From Bacillota bacterium (GTDB lineage: Bacteria > Bacillota > Clostridia > Christensenellales > CAG-138), in assembly GCA_023409435.1 (NCBI GenBank), contig JAEYHP010000087.1:1-64000 (forward strand): a stretch of DNA of 64,000 nucleotides. Direction: 5' to 3'. Positions within the stretch are counted from its first letter, which is position 1; every line of letters begins with the position of its first letter. The notes beneath the pieces were generated by a model. That model did no database searches. It was not told the DNA's origin and worked only from the letters and a program-made list of their open reading frames with translations. The position numbers and the translations under genes were made by a program. Shown one piece after another: positions 48,057-56,700 of the stretch.

Positions 48057-49055
48057 TTAAAATATTGCATGCAGCAACAGGGCCATGACGTATCCAATCA
48101 GCCCGCAGGCGGGGAACGTGAGTATCCAGGCGGTGACCATCTCTTTTACAATTCCCCAGTTCACGTTGCTTAACCTGCGTGCCGCGGCAGCGCCCATAAT
48201 GGCGGTACCCTTAGTGTTGGTGGTGCTAAGCGGTATTCCCCATACAGTGGCTGCCAGCATGCAGGCGGAAGCTGCGACCTCTGCGGAAAAGCCCTGGTAT
48301 TTTTCGATTTTTACCATATCAAGCCCCATGGTTTTGATAATGCGGTATCCGCCGATCGAGGTGCCGACCGCCATCAGCAGCGAGCAGAACACCATGACGT
48401 ACCATGGGATGAAGTTTTCCCCGCCCGGCATAGCGACGCCGCCCAGAGAAAGCGCAAACACAAGCACGCCCATGAATTTCTGGCCGTCCTGCGCGCCGTG
48501 GCTGAACGCCATTGCCGAGGCGGAAGCGACCTGCCCGATGGAGAATATTTTGTTTGCTTTATGACGGTTGACGTTGCGGAAGAGTTTGGCGATAAGAGAA
48601 GTGAAAAGCCCGCCGGAGAGGAACCCCAGTATAGAGGAAATGCCCAAACCAAGAAAGACCTTTTGCCATTCGGCCCAGCTGACCGAGGCGATACCGCCGC
48701 CGGCCAATGCTGCGCCGGTCAGTCCGGCAATCAGCGCGTGGCTTTCGCTGGTGGGGATGCCAAAGCGCCACGCGCCCACCGCCCAAATGACGATGGAAAG
48801 CTGCGCCGCCGCCAGTGTGATGAGCCCATCCGTTCCGGGAGTCAGCTCTATGATGTTGGAAATTGTCTTGGCCACCGCCGTACCCATGAGCAGCACGCCC
48901 AAAAGGTTGAATATCGCCGCGAGTATGACGGCCTTGCGGGGGCTCAGTACTCTGGTAGAAACCACAGTGGTCAGTGCGTTGGGTGCATCCGTCCAGCCGT
49001 TTACAAAGATGGACGCGCATACGAGTAAAATGACGAGTATAAGGCCGGTCTGCAT
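48057..49055 (-). CDS. pit: Inorganic phosphate transporter, PiT family
   Basis: This secondary transporter takes up phosphate, usually as a metal-phosphate complex with protons. The 332-residue protein has about ten hydrophobic segments in two inverted halves. The PiT signatures are FVNGWTDAPNALTTVVSTRVL, GIPTSESHALIAGLTGA, AFSHGAQDGQKFMGV and GIPLSTTNTKGTAIMGAA. I start at 49055, where MQTGLILVILL begins; the only nearby Shine-Dalgarno-like sequence, AGAAAGG, is rather far. The frame to 49115 encodes an unlikely Arg/His-rich tail. Confidence 0.93.
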   Translation of the reverse strand: MQTGLILVILLVCASIFVNGWTDAPNALTTVVSTRVLSPRKAVILAAIFNLLGVLLMGTAVAKTISNIIELTPGTDGLITLAAAQLSIVIWAVGAWRFGIPTSESHALIAGLTGAALAGGGIASVSWAEWQKVFLGLGISSILGFLSGGLFTSLIAKLFRNVNRHKANKIFSIGQVASASAMAFSHGAQDGQKFMGVLVFALSLGGVAMPGGENFIPWYVMVFCSLLMAVGTSIGGYRIIKTMGLDMVKIEKYQGFSAEVAASACMLAATVWGIPLSTTNTKGTAIMGAAAARRLSNVNWGIVKEMVTAWILTFPACGLIGYVMALLLHAIF

Positions 49056-49728
49056 GCGGTTTTTTAACCTTTCTAAATGAAAAGCGTGAGGTCGGAAGCG
49101 GAAAACAATGTGCATACATGCTTGTCCCGCATCATAGAAGCCTCCGCCACTTCTTCGTGTGGAAGTCTTTCCTTTACAAAGCGCCGGTTTCTTTTAATGG
49201 TTGACCCGCAAAATGCGGGTGAATTCCATAAAACGCATGCGAAATGTAAAGGGCTTGATTTTGACTTTACATCAGTATAACATAATGCGCTTGTGCATAG
49301 GGGACTTTATGAATAAAAATCAAAACAAATTTCAGCCAAACCCGAGCAGATGCGACCAGTATTTCCAATAATATTCAATGCATTGGTTCGTTTCGACCGG
49401 CCTGGTCTCAAGATGGGAAGCGGCACCTAAGCAAACGGAAGATTGCGCATGCAAAATCGTGCAGCAATCCCACAGCATTACGCCATAGGTAACGTTGCGA
49501 AATTTGGCGTATTTTTGCACCAAAACACGGTATATGCGCTATAGCGTACGGGCAACGCTTATGATACCATTTTCATACTATGCACATAACCAAGATTGCC
49601 TGTTTATGGCTATTTTAAACTTAGGCGCTTTTGATTGCCGCTGCATAAAAAAACTTGAACTGAGAGAAAAGAAGGAGTAAGAACGGTGGACGCCTGCAAT
49701 ATACAGAAGGAAGAGAGCGCACCAACCC
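49056..49728. other. 673-nt non-coding region between pit and kimA
   Basis: This is the longest gene-free stretch. On the pit side it holds an extended -10 box (TGTTATACT, core 49274-49279, minus strand). An 8-bp inverted repeat ATGTAAAG/CTTTACAT (49244-49272) and a hairpin ACCCGCA/TGCGGGT (49204-49220) follow. The centre (49330-49560) has no recognisable gene or RNA. It is less GC-rich than the surroundings and could be decayed sequence. On the kimA side lies a 10-nt palindrome CGCTATAGCG (49537-49546) and a mini-ORF (49686-49739). I looked for the c-di-AMP (ydaO) riboswitch core and did not find it. Confidence 0.6.
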
Positions 49729-49739
49729 ATGCTGCATAA
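49686..49739 (+). CDS. 17-codon upstream ORF overlapping the kimA start
   Basis: A GTG start at 49686 has AAGGAG 8 nt upstream and encodes VDACNIQKEESAPTHAA, ending at TAA 49737-49739. The kimA ATG (49729) lies inside its last codons in another frame. KimA's own site is weak and distant, so translation of this mini-ORF could feed ribosomes to kimA. It may also be chance; no homologue is known to me. Confidence 0.4.
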   Translation: MDACNIQKEESAPTHAA

Positions 49740-51570
49740 GCTCAAACAGATTTTTTTGGGGCGCTCCCTCCAAAGCGCCGAGGAAACGTCCGAAAAATTC
49801 AACGTTCTGTGGGGATTGCCCATACTCTCGAGTGACGCCATCTCTTCCGTCTCCTATGCGTGCGAAGAAATTTTAATGGTGCTCATCCCGCTTTTGGGTA
49901 TGGCGGCATACCAGCCGCTGCTGGGCACCGCACTCGCGATCATTGCACTGCTGTTTATCCTGGTGTTTTCCTACCGGCAGACCATAGACAATTACCCCAA
50001 CGGCGGCGGTTCATACAGCGTGGCGAGCGATAATCTGGGCCGCATCCCGGGCCTTATTGCAGCGGCGTCTTTGTCTATTGACTATGTGCTCACCGTGGCG
50101 GTCAGCGCCAGTTCCGGCGTGGCGGCCATCACATCGGCTTTTCCGGAGCTTCTGCCCTATAAGGTGGGCCTTGCGCTCATCATCATTTTGTTCCTGACGC
50201 TCGGGAACCTTCGCGGCATCCGGGAATCCTCCGTGCTGTTTGGCGTTCCCACTTATCTCTTTATCGGCACAATTCTGACCATGATATTTGTGGGCCTCTT
50301 TAAGGTGTTGGTACTCGGCATCGTGCCCGAGCCCACCGCGCCTCTTATGCAGCCCGCAGAGGATCTGACGCTGTTCCTGTTCCTCAGGGCGTTTTCTTCC
50401 GGCTGTACGGCCTTGACTGGCGTGGAGGCCGTGAGCAACGGCATTCCCAACTTTAAGGAACCCGCGCAGAAGAATGCCAAAAAGGTGCTCACGTTCCTTG
50501 CGCTCATCGTGCTTATCATATTCGGCGGGGTCTGCGCTTTGGCTGCCGTCTACAAGGTCGCTCCCCGGGAAGGCATGACGGTAGTCGCGCAGATTGCGGC
50601 GCAGGTATTTGGCGGGAATTCGGTAATGTTCTATGTGGCGCAGGCCACAACCGCCATTATACTCATTATGGCCGCCAACACGGCGTTCGCGGACCTGCCG
50701 CTTCTTCTATCCCTGTTGGCGCGGGATGGTTTCATGGCCCGGCAATTTCGGCACCGCGGCGCGCGGCTGAGTTTTAGTAACGGCATCATGCTGCTCTTTA
50801 TCGTGGCGAGCTTGCTGGTCGTTTTCTTCCATGCGGACACACACCAGCTGATCCCTCTCTACGCTGTGGGCGTATTCCTTTCCTTTACGCTTTCCCAGAT
50901 GGGCATGTATAAGCGATGGGTCACCCGCAAGGAAGGCAACTGGAGGCATAAGGCGTTCATCAACGGCTTTGGCACGATCATTACGGCGGTCACCTGCATC
51001 ATCATTGCGGTAAGCAAATTCACCCACGGCGCATGGATGGTGATCATCTGCATTCCCGTGCTGGTTCTTTTGATGCTGCGCATCCGCAGCCATTATGACC
51101 ATGTACGCGAAAATCTGATGATCAACTGCGATCCTTCGGCGCTTTTGTTTAAGGAGCCGCCCAAGAACCATGTGCTGCTGCCGGTGGCGTCCATCAACAA
51201 ATCCTTTATCAAGGCGCTCAACTATGCGCTTACCCTGAACGGGGAAATTGAGATCTATCATGTGAGTACCGTCAAGGAAGCGACGGACAAGCTTGTGCGC
51301 CAATATAACCAGCTGGGGCTTGATATCCCGCTGGTGATCGAGGAAGCGCCCTATCGCAACGTCAACGAGGTGCTGCTCTCCCATGTGGATCAAAAGCACG
51401 CTGCGCTGAACAAACATGAAATGCTCACGGTCGTGTTGCCGCAGTTCATCATCCCCAAGTGGTGGAACAATCCGCTGCACAACCAGACGGCGCGGTTATT
51501 GAAGAGCTCGCTGTTCAGGCGGCGCAACCTCGCGGTGGTAACGATCCCGTATATCATCAATGAAAAATAG
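49729..51570 (+). CDS. kimA: KimA-like potassium/APC-superfamily transporter
   Basis: This 613-residue APC-superfamily permease resembles B. subtilis KimA, a high-affinity K+ importer inhibited by c-di-AMP. Matching blocks are LSSDAISSVSYACEEILM, FSYRQTIDNYPNGGGSYSVASDNLG, LIAAASLSIDYVLTVAVSASSGVAAITSAFP and GNLRGIRESS. About twelve hydrophobic segments occupy residues 30-450. The last 150 residues form a cytoplasmic UspA-like domain. A strong terminator follows. Potassium is inferred from similarity; amino acid transport cannot be ruled out. Confidence 0.85.
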   Translation: MLHKLKQIFLGRSLQSAEETSEKFNVLWGLPILSSDAISSVSYACEEILMVLIPLLGMAAYQPLLGTALAIIALLFILVFSYRQTIDNYPNGGGSYSVASDNLGRIPGLIAAASLSIDYVLTVAVSASSGVAAITSAFPELLPYKVGLALIIILFLTLGNLRGIRESSVLFGVPTYLFIGTILTMIFVGLFKVLVLGIVPEPTAPLMQPAEDLTLFLFLRAFSSGCTALTGVEAVSNGIPNFKEPAQKNAKKVLTFLALIVLIIFGGVCALAAVYKVAPREGMTVVAQIAAQVFGGNSVMFYVAQATTAIILIMAANTAFADLPLLLSLLARDGFMARQFRHRGARLSFSNGIMLLFIVASLLVVFFHADTHQLIPLYAVGVFLSFTLSQMGMYKRWVTRKEGNWRHKAFINGFGTIITAVTCIIIAVSKFTHGAWMVIICIPVLVLLMLRIRSHYDHVRENLMINCDPSALLFKEPPKNHVLLPVASINKSFIKALNYALTLNGEIEIYHVSTVKEATDKLVRQYNQLGLDIPLVIEEAPYRNVNEVLLSHVDQKHAALNKHEMLTVVLPQFIIPKWWNNPLHNQTARLLKSSLFRRRNLAVVTIPYIINEK

Positions 51571-51584
51571 AAAAGAAATAAAAA

Positions 51585-51611
51585 AGAGCGCTCCGTTCGG
51601 AGCGTTCTTTT
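51585..51611. terminator. Bidirectional terminator between kimA and the TauE-like gene
   Basis: AGAGCGCTCC pairs with GGAGCGTTCT around GTTC (one G-U), with A-rich and T-rich flanks. It serves both convergent genes. Confidence 0.88.
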
Positions 51612-51622
51612 GTAAAATGGCT

Positions 51623-52390
51623 CTAGAGCAGGTCCACGGCCATTTTGACAAACAACAGGCCAATAACGATGAACACCGTGTAGCGGACATATTTGGCGCC
51701 GCCCTTTATCGCGAGCTTTGCGCCCAGGTAGTTGCCCGCAGAAGCGAATACCGCCGCAGGAATTGCTAAGAAAAACAGTACTTTCCCGTTCATGCTGAAT
51801 ACGATCATGGACGCAATGTTCGACGCGAGGTTAGCCACCTTTGCGCAGGCGGAGGATTTTAAAAGATCAAAGCCCAGAAACGCCGTAAACGCCAGGATCA
51901 AAAACGTCCCGGTCCCGGGACCAATCAGCCCGTCATAGCAGCCGATCACAAGACCTATAATAAGCGAAGTCGCCGCGATCCGGCTTTTGCTTAACTGCCG
52001 GTCGATAGCGGGCGCGGTTCCGAAGTTGCGCTTTAGGAGCAGAAACAACGCGACTGCCGGAAGAATGGCGAGCATCACGATCCGAAGTGTATTGTCTGGG
52101 ATCATCATGCTCAGGGAGCTGCCGCCGACTGCCCCGGCGAATGAGGTTGCGGCGGACAGGAGCCCGACGCGCCAGTCGATCTGCCCGGCCTTAAAGTATT
52201 TGAGCGTGGCGGTGAATGTGCCGATACTCATAGCGGTCTTGTTCGTGCCGAGCGTTTCGTGTGCAGGCAGCCCCGCCAGCAGGTATGCGGGCAGCGAAAT
52301 CAACCCGCCTCCGCCTGCGATGGAATCGACAAAGCCCGCCAGGAATACCAGCGGGCAGACAATCAGGTAGGTCGTGAGGGAAATCTCCAC
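51623..52390 (-). CDS. TauE/SafE family anion permease
   Basis: This 255-residue membrane protein has about eight hydrophobic segments and family blocks FLAGFVDSIAGGGGLISLPAYLLAGLP, LGTNKTAMSIGTFTATLKY and GCYDGLIGPGTGTFLILAF. Members move sulfonates, sulfite or other small anions; the substrate is unknown here. I start at the GTG at 52390, because GGAGG lies 9 nt upstream. A TTG 15 nt further up overlaps that site. A TATAAT box lies at 52463-52468 on the minus strand, close to the divergent promoter of the next gene. Confidence 0.88.
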   Translation of the reverse strand: MEISLTTYLIVCPLVFLAGFVDSIAGGGGLISLPAYLLAGLPAHETLGTNKTAMSIGTFTATLKYFKAGQIDWRVGLLSAATSFAGAVGGSSLSMMIPDNTLRIVMLAILPAVALFLLLKRNFGTAPAIDRQLSKSRIAATSLIIGLVIGCYDGLIGPGTGTFLILAFTAFLGFDLLKSSACAKVANLASNIASMIVFSMNGKVLFFLAIPAAVFASAGNYLGAKLAIKGGAKYVRYTVFIVIGLLFVKMAVDLL

Positions 52391-52488
52391 GGGGAAAGCC
52401 TCCAAGTTTGGCTATTCAGGGTACCCGACGCTGCGGGTCCCGAACGGCAATATATGCTTGTCATTATACCACAAGCCGGAGGCCTTGG

Positions 52489-52517
52489 TTGTGTTTCTAT
52501 GTCTGAGAACGTATAAT
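52489..52517 (+). promoter_or_regulatory. Promoter of the propeller-like gene
   Basis: TTGTGT (52489-52494), a 17-bp spacer and TATAAT (52512-52517). The leader is about 100 nt and contains a small ACAAGT/ACTTGT hairpin. Confidence 0.7.
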
Positions 52518-52627
52518 TATTACAAGTCGTACTTGTTCATTAAAGCATCCATACCTCGTGTCGGGCGAATTGATTCTTCAGCATAACGCGGAGTATGAGT
52601 TTAATGTGGCCATGTAAGGAGAGCTTT

Positions 52628-53629
52628 TTGACTAATAAAATACAAGCACCGACTATCAGGCGCATATGCAAGGTATCCTTAACGATAGTTCTATTCATCA
52701 TCGTTAGCTTGACCCTGTTTCTGCTTGTTTTAAAAGCACATTATCAGGACTATTATGCCAATTCAATAAGAGAATTTGAAATACCCGGACTAACCGATAA
52801 TTTTGTTCCGCAGGGCCTTGAATGCATTGCGGAACATGACGCGTTTTTAATCAGCGGGTATCTGTCCAATACCGGCGAGACGAGAATATATGTCGTAAAT
52901 AAAGACGGTTCTTATCGTGGGATCAGTGTCAAATCAGCTGATGGCTCTTGCTTGAAAAGCCATGCGGGAGGCGTTAGTTCTTACGAAGAATATGTCTATG
53001 TTGCAGGTTGCGACGGATATGTCTATGTGTTATCGATCAAAGATGTCATGGGTGAGAAATCCAAATCCGCTACAATTATTGGAGGCTTTCAAACAGATAA
53101 TAATGCAACCTTTACCGCGATTAACGATGGCTATTTGTTTGTTGGCGAGTTTTATCACGGCTTGAAATACGCAACCAGTAAAACGCATCACATTACGACA
53201 CTGGCAGGGGAAGAAAATAAAGCAATCATGTTTGCATTCGAGCTAAACGGTTCCAAGCCACTCGGAGTTGAGCCTGAAGCAAGCCGCGCTTTTTCTATCG
53301 CAGGAAGAATTCAGGGGATGTGTGTGTCTGATGATAATAGGCTGATATTATCAGCGTCAAGCATCTTTGCAGGCTCTCAACTATATGTATATGATCTCCA
53401 GCCCGTGCTTGAAAAAGCAAGCGGCAATTTTACAGTGGATAACAAGGATATCCCTTTGTATTACCTGGATGGTACAAATCTGATAGAGGAAAAAGAAATA
53501 CTGCCTAAAGCGGAAGGCATCGTGTACAAAGATGGGAGAATCTATATTCTTTACGAATCGGCAGCAAACAGGTTTATGTATGGGAAACTGTTGAACGCAC
53601 AATATCTGTACAGTATCGAGTCCCGCTAG
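52628..53629 (+). CDS. Membrane-anchored beta-propeller-like hypothetical protein
   Basis: This 333-residue protein has an N-terminal membrane segment (about residues 15-37) and an extracytoplasmic part made of short beta strands. Repeated patterns such as VPQGLECIAEHDAFLISGYL, SYEEYVYVAGCDGYVYVL, NDGYLFVGEFYHG and PKAEGIVYKDGRIYILYE suggest a propeller of the YncE/phytase-like kind. The function is unknown. I start at the TTG at 52628, where AAGGAG lies at proper spacing. Codon use is visibly richer in A/T than its neighbours, a sign of recent acquisition. Confidence 0.72.
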   Translation: MTNKIQAPTIRRICKVSLTIVLFIIVSLTLFLLVLKAHYQDYYANSIREFEIPGLTDNFVPQGLECIAEHDAFLISGYLSNTGETRIYVVNKDGSYRGISVKSADGSCLKSHAGGVSSYEEYVYVAGCDGYVYVLSIKDVMGEKSKSATIIGGFQTDNNATFTAINDGYLFVGEFYHGLKYATSKTHHITTLAGEENKAIMFAFELNGSKPLGVEPEASRAFSIAGRIQGMCVSDDNRLILSASSIFAGSQLYVYDLQPVLEKASGNFTVDNKDIPLYYLDGTNLIEEKEILPKAEGIVYKDGRIYILYESAANRFMYGKLLNAQYLYSIESR

Positions 53630-53663
53630 ATACCGCATAGGTGCCAGCTTACGGTCGCTTTGC

Positions 53664-53696
53664 AAAACAAAAGGCCGCAGCTAACGCTGATGGCCT
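53664..53696 (-). terminator. Terminator after carB-dapF
   Basis: On the minus strand AGGCC-TCAGC pairs with GCTG-GGCCT around GTTA (one mismatch) and is followed by TTTTGTTTTG. It ends the arginine/carbamoyl-phosphate unit. Confidence 0.75.
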
Positions 53697-53767
53697 ATTG
53701 TTACATCCCAAGTCAATCGCTTTAACTTGCAAAGGTCTATTGATTCTTCTTGGAAAATTCCTGTATA

Positions 53768-56700
53768 TCAGTACTCCATATCCCCTTCGTACACCAAGCT
53801 TGCGTTACCCGTCAGATACACTGCTTCCCCGGTATACTTCACCACGAGGTCTCCGCCCAATAGCTTTACGGTGATGTCCGCGTTCCTGTCGCAATGCCCG
53901 TTTTCCACCGCCGCCACAACTGCGGCGCAGGCGCCGGTGCCGCAGGCCCAGGTTTCGCCGTTGCCGCGCTCCCATACGCGCATTTTGAGCGTACGGCGGT
54001 TGACCACCCGCACAAACTCGGTATTGATGCGTTCCGGAAACGCGGATGCGTGCTCAAACTGGGGGCCGACGCGGCTGATATCGATCGCGTCCACCCGCTC
54101 GCAGAACACCACGCAATGCGGGTTGCCCACGTTCACCAGCGTAATGTTCCAGGACTTGCCTGCCACATGGAAGGGTGCGTCCACCACGCGCTCCCCGGGG
54201 AGTTGCGCCGGAATGTCGTTGGGGTGGAGGGAGGCTTTGCCCATATCCACCTCCACGGAGCGCACCTTCCCATCGAACAGATACAGCTTCAATTGCCGGA
54301 CGCCGCCGGATGTTTCGATGGACAGGCGGTCTTTTTTTACAATGCCCTGGTCGTATAATAGCTTTCCTACGCAGCGGATGGAGTTGCCCGCCATCCTGCC
54401 TTCGCTGCCGTCCTGGTTGAACATGCGGATCTTCGCGTCCGCCACGGCGGAGTTTTCGATGAGCGTCAGTCCTTCGCCGCCTATACCGAAGTGCCGGTCC
54501 GAATGCCGTATGGCGAGCGATTCCGGGCAGCTGAGGCTATTGTCCCGATTATCGAGCACAATGCAGTCGTTGCCGGTCCCCTGCATCTTGTAAAAATGCA
54601 GCTTCTGCCGGGAAGCGCGCAGGTGGTTGATATCCACTAGCTCCGTGTTGCGCTCATTGAAGCGGCTCGCGATGATGGAGGCAAGCGCGTTCGCGGTATC
54701 GAGCGAGGTTAAGACCGCCACCCCAAGCTGCAGCGCGCGCCGGTGCAGGCGGATATAATCCTGTACCTCCGCTTTTTCACCGTTGCCGGTGAACACGATA
54801 TAGCTGAGCTTTCCGCTTTCCAATAAGTCCAGTATGCCGTTGTCCACGCAGAGTGGGTTCACGCGCTCCACGTCGATGCCCAAGCGCTCGATATCCCGCG
54901 CCGTGCCGGGTGTGGCGTAGAGTTGTATGGAAAGGTCGTTGAGCGTCTTTGCGAGCGGCAATATTTCAAACCGGTCCTGCTTGTTCATGCTGATAAACAC
55001 GCCGCCGCGCCGCTCATAAGCGGAGGAAGGGATGCGGAAGCCCGCGGAAAGCAGCCCCTTGTAAAGCGCTTCCTCCAATGTCTTTCCTACGCCCAGCACC
55101 TCGCCGGTGGATTTCATTTCCGGCCCCAATGCAGCGTTCACATCGTTGAGCTTTTCAAACGAGAATACCGGCACCTTCACGGCTACATACGGCGGGGTCT
55201 TGTAGAGCCCGGTGCCGTATCCGAGGTCCTTTAAGCAGTAATCCACCATCACCTTGGTCGCAAGCTCCACCATGGGCACGCCCGTCACCTTGCTGATGTA
55301 AGGGATGGTGCGGGAGGCGCGGGGGTTGACCTCTATCACGTACAGCTCGTTGTGGTAAATGAGGTACTGGATGTTCACAAGCCCCTTGGTGCCTAAAGCG
55401 AGCGCCAGCTTTTCCGAGCAGTCTATGATGGTCGCCAGCATGGTGTCGCTGACGTTGTAGGGCGGGTACACCGCGATAGAGTCGCCGGAATGCACGCCCG
55501 CGCGCTCGATGTGCTGCATGATACCGGGGATCAGCACGTCCCGCCCGTCCGAAATGACGTCCACCTCCAGTTCCGTGCCCATCATGTATTTGTCCACCAG
55601 CACCGGGCTGTCGATGCCCTGCGCCAATATAATGGACATGTACGCGCGCACGTCCTCCTCCGCGTAAGCGATCGTCATGTTCTGCCCGCCGATGACATAG
55701 GAAGGCCGCACCAGCACGGGGTAGCCGAGCCGCTCCGCCGCACAGAGTGCCTCCCCCATGGTGGTGACGCCGATGCCCGCCGGCCGCTTAAACCGGAAAC
55801 GCTCCAAGAGCGCGTCGAACCGTTCGCGATCCTCGGCAGTGTCGATGCTTTCAGCGCTCGTGCCCAGTATGGGAATTTTCCGCTCGGAAAGGAAGCGCGT
55901 CAGTTTGATGGCCGTCTGCCCGCCAAACGCCACGACGACGCCGATGGGCTGTTCTACCTCTATGACATGCAGCACGTCCTCCTCCGTCAGCGGCTCAAAA
56001 TAGAGCCGGTCGGCGGTGGAAAAATCCGTGGATACAGTCTCCGGGTTGTTGTTGATGAGCGTTACCTCGTAGCCCAAAGCGCGCAGCGTGCGCACGCAGT
56101 GGACGGAGGAGTAGTCGAACTCGATCCCCTGGCCGATACGTATAGGCCCCGAGCCCAGCACGATGATGCGCGGTTTTTCCCCGCGCACAATCGCGCGGGA
56201 TTCGCACATATCGTCGTATGTGGAGTAAAAGTAGGGGGTCCTTGCGTCGAACTCCGCGCCGCAGGTGTCCACCATTTTGTATACCGCGTTGCGGTGCTCC
56301 GGCAGCGGATGTCCCGTGAGCCGTAAGAGCGCCTTGTCCGTGTACCCGAGCCGCTTGGCGGCAAGATATGTTTCCGCGTCCAGCGGTTTTTCTGCTGCGG
56401 CAAGCTCAAAATCCGCGAGCTTCTTGAGCTTGTATAAAAACCAGCGGTCTATCTTCGTGACCTCGAAAATCTCGTCCACCGGAACGCCTTCTTTGAGCGC
56501 GGCGAACACGGTAAACAGGCGCTGATCGTCCGCGATTTTGAGCCGCGCCCGGATATCGGTTCCCGCAAGGCTCGGGAGGTTTAACGTATCCAGCGAAATC
56601 TCCGCGCCGCGCACCGCCTTCATGATGGCCATTTCGAAGGAAGGGGCAATCGCCATGACCTCGCCCGTGGCCTTCATCTGGGTACCTAAGCGGCGGCTGG

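Noticed and set aside
49077..49280. 67-codon plus-strand frame in the pit-kimA gap
   Set aside because: It overlaps the pit leader hairpins, and its translation looks random.
49380..49420. tRNA T-arm-like sequence GGTTCGTTTCGACC
   Set aside because: No acceptor stem, anticodon arm or CCA-type end fits around it.
49332..49523. 63-codon minus-strand frame in the pit-kimA gap
   Set aside because: No ribosome binding site, no recognisable protein pattern, and it is not positioned with any operon.
49056..49728. c-di-AMP (ydaO-yuaA) riboswitch before kimA
   Set aside because: None of the conserved blocks (GGGGGACCCA, GGGGUGAAUCC, CCGAAUCCGUC) is present on the kimA strand.
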